The notes beneath the pieces are model-generated. The model saw nothing but the letters and a program-made list of their open reading frames with translations. It was not told the origin of the DNA and made no database searches. Shown one piece after another: positions 8,652 through 16,968 of a DNA stretch of 55,595 nt (positions are counted from its first letter, which is position 1; each line of letters starts with the position of its first letter). The translations under genes and the position numbers were made by a program. The DNA is from Lachnospiraceae bacterium FE2018 (GTDB lineage Bacteria; Bacillota; Clostridia; Lachnospirales; Lachnospiraceae): NCBI GenBank assembly GCA_000702845.1, contig JNKK01000017.1, positions 1 to 55,595 of the forward strand, read 5' to 3'.

Positions 8652-9265
8652 TTCAAATACTCCTCCTTATAAAAATTTTTCCGCAGAATTGCGATGTTCT
8701 CCTCAAAATTCTCCATGACAGCCTGAAAATCGAAGGCCGCCGCCCCACGGTACCGGGCCGCATAGCCCTCAGCCATCAGAAGCAGCATTTGAAAGACCGG
8801 CTGGGCATCCTCCGGGTTTTTGAACTTCAGCGCATCATCTTCCCGAAGAACCATATCGTTTCTGAATTTGCAGACTTCCTCGGTCAGAATCACCAGCGCA
8901 TCGGCTACTTCCGGAGAGGTTTCCTCCCAGACGCTGGTAATAAACTGCAAAATAAAGGGCTGGTTTTGGAAGCTCTCCATTTCCATGCGGCTGGATGCCA
9001 GGATTCTGTCGAACAAATCTGTTTGGGAATTGAGGGCTTCCTTGTCAAATATTCCCTCTATGATTTTCTTGCAGTATTCCAGTAGGTAAATGTAGAGCTG
9101 CTTTTTACTGCCGAAATACTGAAACACAGACGCTTTGGAAATGTGTGCGGCTACCGCAATATCATTGATTGAGGCTTTTTCATAACCAAACTTGCCGAAG
9201 CACTGGAGCGCCGCATTGAGAATGGTCAATCTCTTTTCTTCGGTCAGGGCCAAAAATTTGTCCAA
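8648..9265 (-). CDS. TetR family repressor of the ABC exporter operon
   Basis: 205 aa. The N-terminal helix-turn-helix is clear (ILNAALQCFGKFGYEKAS, then ISKASVFQYFGSKKQLY). The C-terminal part is a ligand-binding helical domain. It is the first gene of an operon with the ATPase, two permeases and the KTR protein. Two ACCG-N3-CGGT palindromes lie just upstream (9287-9338) over a likely promoter, so it most probably represses its own operon until a substrate of the exporter binds. Confidence 0.92.
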   Translation of the reverse strand: MDKFLALTEEKRLTILNAALQCFGKFGYEKASINDIAVAAHISKASVFQYFGSKKQLYIYLLEYCKKIIEGIFDKEALNSQTDLFDRILASSRMEMESFQNQPFILQFITSVWEETSPEVADALVILTEEVCKFRNDMVLREDDALKFKNPEDAQPVFQMLLLMAEGYAARYRGAAAFDFQAVMENFEENIAILRKNFYKEEYLK

Positions 9266-9286
9266 TTCATTTCCTCCTTTTTACAC

Positions 9287-9338
9287 AATAACCGTTTCGG
9301 TTATTTAGAGTATGGCACCAATAACCGAAACGGTCAAG
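9287..9338 (-). promoter_or_regulatory. Twin TetR operators and promoter
   Basis: AATAACCGTTTCGGTTATT (9287-9305) is a perfect palindrome. AATAACCGAAACGGTC (9320-9335) repeats the ACCG-N3-CGGT core 33 bp away. On the minus strand a TTGACC -35 box overlaps the second site, and CATACT, 17 bp further, is a possible -10 located just before the first site. Binding would block the polymerase. Between 9339 and 9507 I see nothing else recognisable. Confidence 0.8.
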
Positions 9339-9507
9339 TATTTTGGAGTATGATTCAAAAGTTTTCTTTTTATACTGTTAGACCAACGAAGATTAGTCTC
9401 GAAAGTACCGGTGTGTTCAAGTCAGCAGTTGCACGAAAATGTAATTCGTTCAAATACTACTATTGAAGTTAAATTAGATGCTAAAAATTTGTAATTAAGA
9501 ACGGCGT

Positions 9508-11790
9508 TCATTCGCTCTCGTTCATCATCATGTCATAATGCTGCCGCTGATTCATTACATCGAAGATCATGCGGAACACTTCCTTATACTGATCCACGTC
9601 AATGCTCTCATCAACAAAATGCAGGCCGTCATTGAAGGAGTTGCTGCTCTTGATGTATTTGAGCATTGATTTCGCCAAATTATATTTGGTGTAGTCTGGC
9701 ATGCCTCCCTCAACCTGTACAGCGAATTTCTCTTTGTTTTTAACCAGCACCTCGTCGCAGAGCTCTTCGCTATCATATCCGCAAAGCTGAAGGAAATAAT
9801 ACTCCAAGATGCGCCGGATCACGTTCATCAAAGGAATCGGGGCGTCCAGCTTATCAAATTCCTCCCATAGAGCAGAGTAGGAATTTTGCACCGGGTTATA
9901 GTTCTTGTCATCCTCACTGACTGCTTTCGATTCTCTGATACATGGCTCTACCGATGAGATGTTATTCTTCTTGTTGATCTTAAAGAATGTGACGTACCTA
10001 TAATGCCGTACCATGTTGTACGTCACTTCCCTATGGAAGAAGGCATTGTGTGTCAGTATAAAGATCTGTTTGATGTACTTGCCTTCAAATTCTGGTTCCT
10101 TCAGGCTTACGTTATTCCTGCATACTGCCAGCATCTCTCTGATCAAAGCACTTACAATGAATAACGCACTGCTATCCATGCTCGACACAGGATCGTCAAT
10201 TACTACGATCTTATCTTTGCCTGTATCCAGCTCGCTCAAGCTGCCTCGAACAACATGGTAAAAGTACAGGAAGGCAATGAAGTTTCTTTCTCCCTCGCTG
10301 AGATTCTCAGCAATTGTTCCGTTCTCCCGGATTACCTCGTAAACACCTTTAACGCCTGATTTCTCCCTAAGTGAAAAACCTTCAAATCCGGAATCCAAAA
10401 GATGTGCATTGATGCTATCTACAGTCATCTTAGTATTGATAACCTTCGAATTGAGATCGGAGAATTTCTTTTCAAGCTCCTTATATTTTTTCAGCAGCTC
10501 CTTAACCTTATCATCAAATGTTTTAATTGCGACTTCTATGTCCTTCTTGCTTTTCTTATAGGCAGCGACCTCATCCTTCAGAATAAAGGCGATCTCTTCC
10601 CAAACCATCTTCAAACACTCCAGCTGCTTGTCGTGCTTGGTGCTTACAATATCATTGTTAACCTGCGTTTGCTTATTGATCTCATCGATCAAATCGTCTA
10701 TTTCCTTTATCAGCGTGTCGGTATCTTTGAGCGTGACTTCCTTCGCTGGTGAGTCTACCTTACCTGCAATTTTACGTTGGTTTGTTGTGATAGCAGACTC
10801 CAGCTGCGCCAGCTTCTTTTCGTATTCCTTCGTATCCACCTTCGGGAAAACATCAGAAAGGTTATCCTGTAACAGTGTAAGAATTTGGCTCATCTTACTC
10901 GAATAAGCTGTTTGGAAAGCATCCAACGCAAGCAGATCATTCTGATACTGCTCATCGAAGCATTCCTTGATATTCTTCTCAAAATCATCAGGCAATTTTT
11001 GCTGACAGAACGGGCACTTCTTATCCGAGTGTCCTACATACGCAGCATGACCGTTCTTTACCCAGTCTGTCGCATTCAGCGCTTTCATAAACTTAGCAAA
11101 GTCTGTCTCGCTACTGCTGGTGATTGATTTACTTAATAAGCTGGCTCCCGACAGGTCGTATCGACCGGGAACATCTTTGGACTTCTTGAAAAGCGGGTAT
11201 GATTTTGCATTTGGATCATATGCTACATCATACAGTTCCTGAATATCTTTTGTTTCATGATGGACTGCCGCATGCTCTCCAGAGAGCACCGCTTCGGAGA
11301 ACTGCGCCTTTTTCTTCTTTCCGGTCTGGGTCTTTTCAAATGCTTTTCTAACAGTCTCTGTATTATCCCAACATGTGGCCTGAAAGTTTGTGAGCAGCGG
11401 ATCTAATTCTTCTTTTTTCGTATCCCTATCTGCTGCAGCCTTTTTTCCGTCTTCTATAACAACATCTCGCTCAGCTGTTGTTTCATCGATCTTCTTTCTG
11501 GTCTCAACGTTCTCTTCACTTAACGTAAAGACCCCTTTGAGGTCGCCATAAGTCTCAAAATTCTTATTAATGAAATCCTGATTGTAAATCAGAATCGTGT
11601 AGTTATCTGCATTGACGCCGGTTTGCCACTCTAAGGCGGATGGATCATCTATCGCTTTCGCTATTGTGGATTTGCCGGAGCCATTCTTTCCGAAGAAAAA
11701 ATTTATATATGTGGGCTCGATAGATTCGTTTTGAAAAGTTGCATCGTTGACTACAACCTTTTTAATCAGCCCTTTCATTTTTTCTGCCAT
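9508..11790 (-). CDS. RloC-like AAA_13 family ATPase with zinc hook (putative anticodon-nuclease type)
   Basis: 760 aa from ATG 11790, which has AGAGGTGA before it; a longer frame to 11847 runs into the preceding gene. Walker A FGKNGSGKST at about 33-42, zinc-hook CPFC at 259-262 flanked by long charged coiled-coil stretches, ABC signature NLSEGERN near 496, Walker B VVIDDPVSSMD near 528-538, and switch ILTHN near 578. This Rad50-like order with a C-terminal helical domain (NVIRRILEYYF, and a terminal QRQHYD) fits the COG4694 group that includes PrrC and RloC, which cut tRNA anticodons during phage defence. The nuclease residues cannot be assigned with certainty from the sequence. It is the last gene of a four-gene operon. 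Confidence 0.8.
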   Translation of the reverse strand: MAEKMKGLIKKVVVNDATFQNESIEPTYINFFFGKNGSGKSTIAKAIDDPSALEWQTGVNADNYTILIYNQDFINKNFETYGDLKGVFTLSEENVETRKKIDETTAERDVVIEDGKKAAADRDTKKEELDPLLTNFQATCWDNTETVRKAFEKTQTGKKKKAQFSEAVLSGEHAAVHHETKDIQELYDVAYDPNAKSYPLFKKSKDVPGRYDLSGASLLSKSITSSSETDFAKFMKALNATDWVKNGHAAYVGHSDKKCPFCQQKLPDDFEKNIKECFDEQYQNDLLALDAFQTAYSSKMSQILTLLQDNLSDVFPKVDTKEYEKKLAQLESAITTNQRKIAGKVDSPAKEVTLKDTDTLIKEIDDLIDEINKQTQVNNDIVSTKHDKQLECLKMVWEEIAFILKDEVAAYKKSKKDIEVAIKTFDDKVKELLKKYKELEKKFSDLNSKVINTKMTVDSINAHLLDSGFEGFSLREKSGVKGVYEVIRENGTIAENLSEGERNFIAFLYFYHVVRGSLSELDTGKDKIVVIDDPVSSMDSSALFIVSALIREMLAVCRNNVSLKEPEFEGKYIKQIFILTHNAFFHREVTYNMVRHYRYVTFFKINKKNNISSVEPCIRESKAVSEDDKNYNPVQNSYSALWEEFDKLDAPIPLMNVIRRILEYYFLQLCGYDSEELCDEVLVKNKEKFAVQVEGGMPDYTKYNLAKSMLKYIKSSNSFNDGLHFVDESIDVDQYKEVFRMIFDVMNQRQHYDMMMNESE

Positions 11791-11816
11791 TGATTCACCT
11801 CTTATACCAGAGCTCT

Positions 11817-12029
11817 CTACTCTGTAATCTTTCCATCTCTCAGCCAAGCATCGACTTCGGATATCTTGAATTTATACCGTTTCCCTGCACGATAATACGG
11901 GAGCTTGCCGTTCTTAATCCATGCCCTGACGGTGTCCGTGCTCACGCTAAGATGCTCAGCTATATCCTCAAGATTTACCCATTTTTCTGGCATTGCTTCT
12001 GTATTAGTAGTTTCCAGTTCTCGGTTCAT
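11817..12029 (-). CDS. Small helix-turn-helix protein (excisionase/MerR-like)
   Basis: 70 aa with a GGGAGG site before ATG 12029. It holds one winged-helix of the HTH_17 type (LEDIAEHLSVSTDTVRAWIKNGKLPYYRAGKRYKF). Such proteins act as excisionases, or as DNA-binding subunits in restriction and defence operons. It sits 26 bp upstream of the RloC-like gene and 25 bp after the 214-aa gene, so a role in regulating or targeting that system is likely. An excisionase role for the prophage cannot be excluded. Confidence 0.8.
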   Translation of the reverse strand: MNRELETTNTEAMPEKWVNLEDIAEHLSVSTDTVRAWIKNGKLPYYRAGKRYKFKISEVDAWLRDGKITE

Positions 12030-12054
12030 TATCTGCCTCCCTATAATGCGTCTG

Positions 12055-12699
12055 TTAACGCTGCATGTTGAATACGGGTATCTGTATGTTTGCTTCCAAC
12101 AACTCCTGTATCAGATCAACTCGTTTAATCGCCCAGTGGGTGCGATTCAGCTCATTGAACACGTCTGTTCCTTTCAGGCCAAGTTCTTCCAGCAGCCCAT
12201 TCAGTCGCTGCTGTTTGATATCTTTGGTGTATCCGCAATAGTAGATCTTGACGTCCTCTTCGTAAATTTTGACATCAGATACAAATCCATATATTACTCG
12301 CTGTTCCTCTGATGCTTTTCCGTATTCCTTGTTCTCTGCCATAAACAAGGACGGTAAAGTTTTGATTTCTGCAATCATCTCAGGTGTCAGAGCATCGAAT
12401 CTCTTCTTTGTCTCATCAGTCATATACTCGCAGAGAGAACGCTTTCGCATTATCTTGAAATAATGCTTATCAAATTCTTCGATCCCCACCACGAACAGAT
12501 TGTAATATTCCCTGTTAATTACGCTCGGAATATAGAACGACCCTGTTGGTGTGGCCGGTATCCATCCTTGCTGTACATTTATATTAACCGTCCCGTAGTT
12601 CGGGATCATGACATTATCGTTGCCTGTCTGCTGGTATTGATCCTGCCCTTGAGGGCTTAACGGATTTACAGAGATGGTCTGAATCTTATTATCCATCAT
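12055..12699 (-). CDS. Hypothetical protein with N-terminal NYGT motif
   Basis: 214 aa; ATG ATG start at 12699/12696 after GGAGGG. Residues 25-41 (TGNDNVMIPNYGTVNIN) closely match the C-terminal end of the upstream 290-aa protein. The rest is soluble and helical (for example 90-110, and LLEELGLKGTDVFNELNRTHW near 165-190). No catalytic motif recognised. It belongs to the four-gene operon with the RloC-like ATPase. Confidence 0.75.
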   Translation of the reverse strand: MMDNKIQTISVNPLSPQGQDQYQQTGNDNVMIPNYGTVNINVQQGWIPATPTGSFYIPSVINREYYNLFVVGIEEFDKHYFKIMRKRSLCEYMTDETKKRFDALTPEMIAEIKTLPSLFMAENKEYGKASEEQRVIYGFVSDVKIYEEDVKIYYCGYTKDIKQQRLNGLLEELGLKGTDVFNELNRTHWAIKRVDLIQELLEANIQIPVFNMQR

Positions 12700-12707
12700 C
12701 GCCCTCC

Positions 12708-13580
12708 TTACTTCTTGTTGATGTTGATCGTCCCATAATTAGGGATCACAGTATTGCCATCGCCATTTTGCTGGATGATAAGTGGATTATTATAAATTTG
12801 TGTTGCTCCCTTGGGTGCAGTCTCCGTTTCCGGTTCATCAAACACCTCCTCCACATCCGGCTCCAGAATAACGTCTTCCGATTCATCCTCAATGGTCGGT
12901 TGTGTCTGATAAACATCGATGTCTGACAGAATGCCTTCTCCCATGTGACCGCGATATGGTCTTGGTGAATTTCCATTCGAAGGGCACCAGTAATCATAGG
13001 TTTTCTGGCCTACTCCGTTATCCTTACGATTAACAACGGTATAATGCCATACGCCAAGCAAAAAAGCCGGAAGACATATTTTTTTGAAGCTTTTAATCAC
13101 ATCCTTCCGAGCGGGTCTACCATCCACCTGAACATACAGCTTCTCACCGTTGCCGATGCTTTCATCCTGATCAATCAGATCCACCAGTGCCTTAACCAAT
13201 CGTTCGTCTTTCCCTACAGCATCGCCTGTGTCTATGAATCGGTTAACAAAATCGATCATATCATTTAGCGCCATCGGATAATTGTTTTTTACACGCTTAT
13301 CAAAAGCATCTACTTCCGCTGTATCTCCAAATGGGAAATATGTACTTGTCGACGTCCGACATGCCTTGAAGTCGTTTGTGGCACCCTTTATAGTCTTCGG
13401 CTCTATTTCCCTATAGTCAGTATTGATGACTTTACACAAACCCATCAATACTTCAGGGTCGGATAATCCATCCCTTTCACCTTTATAATGTTCTCTTGCT
13501 TTCTTTCTTTGCTTAAGTGCTTGTAACACCAAAATGAAAAAAGTGCCACCGCTCAAGCGTGGATATTCACTGTTTGTCAC
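12708..13580 (-). CDS. Hypothetical protein with C-terminal NYGT motif, first gene of RloC-like operon
   Basis: 290 aa from GTG 13580, with CGGAGG seven bases upstream. It opens with YPRLSGGTFFILVLQALK, then a helical region, a probable short hydrophobic stretch (CLPAFLLGVWHY, about 169-180), an acidic linker near 225-262, and a terminal GDGNTVIPNYGTININ. I do not recognise the family. A strong promoter lies at 13669-13697. The gene is 8 bp from the next gene, which begins with a copy of the same terminal motif. Confidence 0.75.
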   Translation of the reverse strand: MTNSEYPRLSGGTFFILVLQALKQRKKAREHYKGERDGLSDPEVLMGLCKVINTDYREIEPKTIKGATNDFKACRTSTSTYFPFGDTAEVDAFDKRVKNNYPMALNDMIDFVNRFIDTGDAVGKDERLVKALVDLIDQDESIGNGEKLYVQVDGRPARKDVIKSFKKICLPAFLLGVWHYTVVNRKDNGVGQKTYDYWCPSNGNSPRPYRGHMGEGILSDIDVYQTQPTIEDESEDVILEPDVEEVFDEPETETAPKGATQIYNNPLIIQQNGDGNTVIPNYGTININKK

Positions 13581-13668
13581 AGATATTCCTCCGGTTTACT
13601 CTGATTGTCTTTTGGGTTCTGCTCATCGAGAATCTCCGCCCAATTCCTAACAAACCCCACTAAATCCG

Positions 13669-13697
13669 ATTATAGCACGAAACAGTCATAATATCAA
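13669..13697 (-). promoter_or_regulatory. Sigma-70 promoter of the four-gene RloC-like operon
   Basis: On the minus strand TTGATA (13697-13692), exactly 17 bp, then a consensus TATAAT (13674-13669). Transcription would enter the 290-aa gene after about 80 bp of leader. The rest of the 13581-13869 gap is leader sequence for the two divergent arms. Confidence 0.85.
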
Positions 13698-13791
13698 TTT
13701 CGCATATTAAAGCGTGGTCTGTAAAAAAATTCAAAGTCGAACCTTAAGAACCTACCGAACCATAGCAGCCGACCTTGCATACGATTGGATA

Positions 13792-13829
13792 GCTCTTGTG
13801 AGAAATCACAGGAGCTTTTTCTTCCTGTG
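13792..13829 (+). promoter_or_regulatory. Candidate attenuator in the phage early leader
   Basis: GCTCTTGTG (13792-13800) and CACAGGAGC (13807-13815) form a 9-bp hairpin with a 6-base loop followed by TTTTT, an intrinsic terminator placed 50 bp before the first phage gene. The right arm can instead pair with TCCTGTG (13823-13829), an exclusive alternative hairpin. This is the arrangement of a terminator/antiterminator switch. Confidence 0.6.
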
Positions 13830-13869
13830 GTTTCCGCAGAAATTTTGCAAATCGCAGGAGGAAATCAAT

Positions 13870-14388
13870 ATGTCAAAAGAAGTAAAAAAACAGTATCGTA
13901 TCTACGACAAAGGAACCCGTCAGTGGTTCGAAGTAACACCGGAACAGTACGCGGAGTTTGACCGCTTCCGTACAAACAAGAGAAAACGCGAGCAGTATCA
14001 CGGGCGCTGCATGTGCCCTCGCAGCAAGTGGTGGCTCTGCGACGGGATGTGTGACGACTGCGAATATCACGCTCCCGGAGACACCCTGTCACTTGATAAA
14101 CCCGTCTCTGACAGCGAAGGCGATGAGGTTACCCTCGCTGACACGCTGGTTGATCCGTCACCGTCACCTGAAGACATCATCTGCGACATGGATGAGCTGG
14201 AGCACCTGTTTAAGGATCTGGAGGAACTGATGCCTGAAGCGTTCCAGATCGGAAGGCTCAGGGAAGATGGAAAGACGGACGGAGAGATCGCCGAAATCAT
14301 CAAGATCAAGAGGACGACCTTCCGCAGCCAGATCGACAAGGCCGCTAAGATCCTCGCAAAGAAATATCCCGACCACTTTAATATCTAA
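13870..14388 (+). CDS. Early phage regulator, sigma-factor-like HTH protein
   Basis: 172 aa from ATG 13870 (CAGGAGG site 5' of it); the frame is open further up to 13714 without a good start. A Cys-rich middle (CMCPRSKWWLCDGMCDDC) may bind zinc. The C-terminal part has a sigma-70 region 4-like HTH (RLREDGKTDGEIAEIIKIKRTTFRSQI). It is the first gene of the plus-strand phage arm, so it probably controls early transcription. It ends in a clear terminator. Confidence 0.8.
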   Translation: MSKEVKKQYRIYDKGTRQWFEVTPEQYAEFDRFRTNKRKREQYHGRCMCPRSKWWLCDGMCDDCEYHAPGDTLSLDKPVSDSEGDEVTLADTLVDPSPSPEDIICDMDELEHLFKDLEELMPEAFQIGRLREDGKTDGEIAEIIKIKRTTFRSQIDKAAKILAKKYPDHFNI

Positions 14389-14395
14389 TGTAGTT

Positions 14396-14430
14396 ATCCG
14401 GCTGCCATCACAGTGGCCGGATTTCTTTTT
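14396..14430 (+). terminator. Intrinsic terminator after first phage gene
   Basis: ATCCGGC (14396-14402) pairs with GCCGGAT (14416-14422) across a 13-base loop and is followed by TTCTTTTT. Confidence 0.75.
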
Positions 14431-14487
14431 GTCTATATTAGCAGCAATTTATATATTTTGCTGCTAATCAAAACTTTTCAATTTTCC

Positions 14488-14561
14488 TTCGTCAATCCCT
14501 ACCCCTCACCTCCAGTGGGAAGTGTAAGGAGCACAAAACGAGACGCTCCGGATTGGAGGTG
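14488..14561 (+). promoter_or_regulatory. Recurrent leader RNA element, copy 1 (sequesters a ribosome site)
   Basis: TTCGTCAA at 14488 is followed by CACCTCCAGTGGGAAGTGTAA (14507-14527). CACCTCCA (14507-14514) is perfectly complementary to TGGAGGTG (14554-14561), the ribosome site of the gene starting at 14568. An inner hairpin GGAGC/GCTCC (14528-14532, 14545-14549) brings the arms together. Related copies are at 18964 and 48514. Confidence 0.65.
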
Positions 14562-14567
14562 AACCCC

Positions 14568-14768
14568 ATGTACAGAACACGAAGCCCTGCTGACGAAGAA
14601 GTGATCGACGTTCTGATCGCAATCAGTCAGGTATCCGCAAGGCTGGCAAGAAAGCTCAAAGTCTTATCAGCCCAGAGTCAATCCGAGGAAGGAGGAAAAT
14701 CACATGAGCAAAATGAGCGAAATGGATCTGACCATCAAAGAGCTCCGCGATGCTGCTGCCGCTATTAA
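14568..14768 (+). CDS. Small phage protein, early region
   Basis: 66 aa from ATG 14568 (TTGGAGGTGAACCCC before it). The first 40 residues (RSPADEEVIDVLIAISQVS) look like a real helical protein, and the end is basic. It overlaps the next gene by 65 bp. No function recognised. Its ribosome site is complementary to an upstream leader element, which suggests translational control. Confidence 0.65.
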   Translation: MYRTRSPADEEVIDVLIAISQVSARLARKLKVLSAQSQSEEGGKSHEQNERNGSDHQRAPRCCCRY

Positions 14769-15012
14769 CAGCGCCGCCGACTGGCTGGCCGGGCAGTTCT
14801 CCGGCACGCAGGATCAGGAGGTACCTAAGAAGGAACCGGAACTGAAGCTCGAAGATGTCCGCGCTGTTCTGGCAGATATGTCAAGGAAAGGACACACGGC
14901 TGAAATCCGCGACCTGCTCAAGAAGTATGGTGCCGAGAAGCTCTCCGGTGTCGATAAGGCAAACTACAAGGCGCTGCTTAAGGATGTGGAGGGACTGGAC
15001 GATGGCAACTAA
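14704..15012 (+). CDS. Hypothetical early phage protein
   Basis: 102 aa, ATG 14704 with GGAGGAAAATCAC before it. It is acidic and helical, with the pattern LEDVRAVLADMSRKGHTAEIRDLLKKYGAEKLS that resembles rRNA- or DNA-associated phage accessory proteins often found ahead of DUF2800. No catalytic motif. It overlaps the DUF2800 gene by 11 bp, so it probably belongs to the same operon. Confidence 0.75.
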   Translation: MSKMSEMDLTIKELRDAAAAINSAADWLAGQFSGTQDQEVPKKEPELKLEDVRAVLADMSRKGHTAEIRDLLKKYGAEKLSGVDKANYKALLKDVEGLDDGN

Positions 15013-16135
15013 ACACGCACTACTCTCTGCATCATCATCAGACCGCTGGATTCACTGTCCACCGTCAGCAAGGCTCTCCGAGACCTACGAGGATAAAGGC
15101 AGTGACTACGCCGCTGAGGGCACCGACGCGCACAGCCTGTGCGAATACAAGCTGAAGACAGTGTTGGGCATGGAGGCCGATGATCCGACAGAGAACCTCA
15201 GCTGGTTCAATCAGGAGATGGACGACTGTGCATCCGGGTACGCCGCCTACGTTCTGGAACAGGTCGAGGCCGCCAAGGAAACCTGCAGCGATCCGGTCGT
15301 CCTGATCGAGCAGCGAGTCGACTTCTCCCGATGGGTAGAGGAAGGTTTCGGAACCGCCGACTGCATCATCATCGCAGACGGCACCCTGCAAGTCATTGAC
15401 TTCAAATACGGACTCGGCGTGTTGGTCAGCGCTACGGAGAATCCACAGATGATGTGCTACGCGCTCGGAGCCTTGGAGCTCTTTGACGGCATCTACGACA
15501 TCGACACTGTCCGGATGACGATCTACCAGCCGCGCCGGGATAACCTGAGCACCTATGAACTGTCAAAGAACGACCTGCATACGTGGGCGGACGACGTACT
15601 GAAGCCTGCTGCCGAGCTCGCCTTTGCAGGTGACGGCAACTTCCTCTGTGGTGAATGGTGCGGATTCTGCAAGGCCAAGAACGCCTGCCGTGCCCGTGCC
15701 GACGCCAATCTGGAACTGGCCAAGTACGACTTCAAGCTGCCGCCGCTCCTCACCGATGAGGACGTAGAGGACATCCTTGGCAAGATCGATGACCTTGTAT
15801 CGTGGGCATCCGACATCAAGGAATATGCCCTCGCGCAGGCGATAAGCGGCAAACAGTGGTCGGGCTTCAAGCTCGTTGAAGGTCGCTCCAACAGGCGCTA
15901 CGTCAATGATGCTGCCGTCGCCGCAGCCGTCACAGAAGCTGGCTTTGATCCGTATGAGCAGAAACTGCTCGGAATCACGGCCATGCAGAAGATGCTCGGC
16001 AAGGCTCGCTTTGACGAAGTCCTGTCCGGGCTCATCGAGAAGCCACAAGGCAAACCAACGCTCGTGCCGGAGAGCGATAAACGACCGGCAATGAATACAG
16101 CTATAACCGATTTCAAAGACAATGGAGGTAAATAA
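15002..16135 (+). CDS. DUF2800 protein, Cas4/RecB-like iron-sulfur nuclease
   Basis: 377 aa from ATG 15002. It has PD-(D/E)XK residues in the right order (H44, D120, D133, K135 in VIDFKYG). It also has an iron-sulfur cysteine set: C19, then C220, C223 and C229 in CGEWCGFCKAKNAC. This is the architecture of Cas4/AddB-type exonucleases, so it is probably a recombination or end-processing nuclease of the phage. The next gene is its usual partner DUF2815. Confidence 0.88.
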   Translation: MATKHALLSASSSDRWIHCPPSARLSETYEDKGSDYAAEGTDAHSLCEYKLKTVLGMEADDPTENLSWFNQEMDDCASGYAAYVLEQVEAAKETCSDPVVLIEQRVDFSRWVEEGFGTADCIIIADGTLQVIDFKYGLGVLVSATENPQMMCYALGALELFDGIYDIDTVRMTIYQPRRDNLSTYELSKNDLHTWADDVLKPAAELAFAGDGNFLCGEWCGFCKAKNACRARADANLELAKYDFKLPPLLTDEDVEDILGKIDDLVSWASDIKEYALAQAISGKQWSGFKLVEGRSNRRYVNDAAVAAAVTEAGFDPYEQKLLGITAMQKMLGKARFDEVLSGLIEKPQGKPTLVPESDKRPAMNTAITDFKDNGGK

Positions 16136-16136
16136 C

Positions 16137-16706
16137 ATGTCTAACAAAGTAAAGAATCCTATGAAAGTTATCACCGGCGAAGACACCAGATGGAGCTATG
16201 CCAACGTCTGGGAGCCGAAGTCAATCAACGGCGGCACTCCGAAGTACAGTGTCAGCCTGATCATCCCTAAGTCGGATACAAAGACCATCGCCAAGATCAA
16301 GGCGGCGATTGAGGCCGCCTACGTCGAGGGCGAGGCCAAACTCAAGGGTAACAGCAAGTCTGTGCCGCCTCTCAAGTCCATCAAGACCCCTCTGAGGGAC
16401 GGCGACGCCGAGAGACCGGACGATCCGGCATACGCCAATGCTTACTTCATCAACGCGAACTCCGCCACTGCTCCGGGCATCGTGGACGCAGATCTGAATC
16501 CGATCCTCACCCGTTCGCAGGTCTATTCCGGAGTATATGGCAGAGCCAGCATCAACCTGTACGCCTTCAACTCCAACGGTAACCGTGGCATCGCCTGCGG
16601 CCTGAACAACCTGCAGCTGATCCGTGCCGGTGAGCCTCTGGGCGGCAAGGCAAGTGCTGAGGCCGACTTCGCAACCGATGACGATGATGAAGATTTCCTG
16701 AACTAA
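16137..16706 (+). CDS. DUF2815 single-strand-DNA-binding-like protein
   Basis: 189 aa from ATG 16137 with GGAGGTAAATAAC upstream. The family (DUF2815) has an OB-fold like T7 gp2.5 and normally follows DUF2800. Seen here: YSVSLIIPKSD, the RASINLYAFNSNGNRGIACGLNNLQLI core, and a strongly acidic tail (DFATDDDDEDFLN) typical of single-strand-binding proteins that recruit partners. Probable role: coating single strands in replication and annealing. Confidence 0.85.
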   Translation: MSNKVKNPMKVITGEDTRWSYANVWEPKSINGGTPKYSVSLIIPKSDTKTIAKIKAAIEAAYVEGEAKLKGNSKSVPPLKSIKTPLRDGDAERPDDPAYANAYFINANSATAPGIVDADLNPILTRSQVYSGVYGRASINLYAFNSNGNRGIACGLNNLQLIRAGEPLGGKASAEADFATDDDDEDFLN

Positions 16707-16721
16707 TGGAGGTACACGACA

Positions 16722-16913
16722 ATGGATAACACAGTATTTATTTCATCGATTCTCTGTAACATTCTGATCGGATGCTTTTGCGTCGTAGTCCTGTCGTGGG
16801 CTGTGGTCGCCATTCAGAACGTCATCAATGACTTCAAGGAAGAGAAGCGCAAGGAAGCCGCTGACCTCCGAGACAAGGAGTATCACGAAAAGCGTATGGA
16901 AGCATACAAGTAA
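16722..16913 (+). CDS. Small membrane protein
   Basis: 63 aa. One hydrophobic helix at about 8-30 (SSILCNILIGCFCVVVLSW) and then a highly charged cytoplasmic tail (EEKRKEAADLRDKEYHEK). It starts 15 bp after the DUF2815 stop with GGAGGTACACGACA upstream. Function unknown. Confidence 0.75.
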   Translation: MDNTVFISSILCNILIGCFCVVVLSWAVVAIQNVINDFKEEKRKEAADLRDKEYHEKRMEAYK

Positions 16914-16968
16914 AGCATGTGGGCTGGTGGCAGGTATTGCTGCCAGCCCTTTTTCAAGGATGATATAT

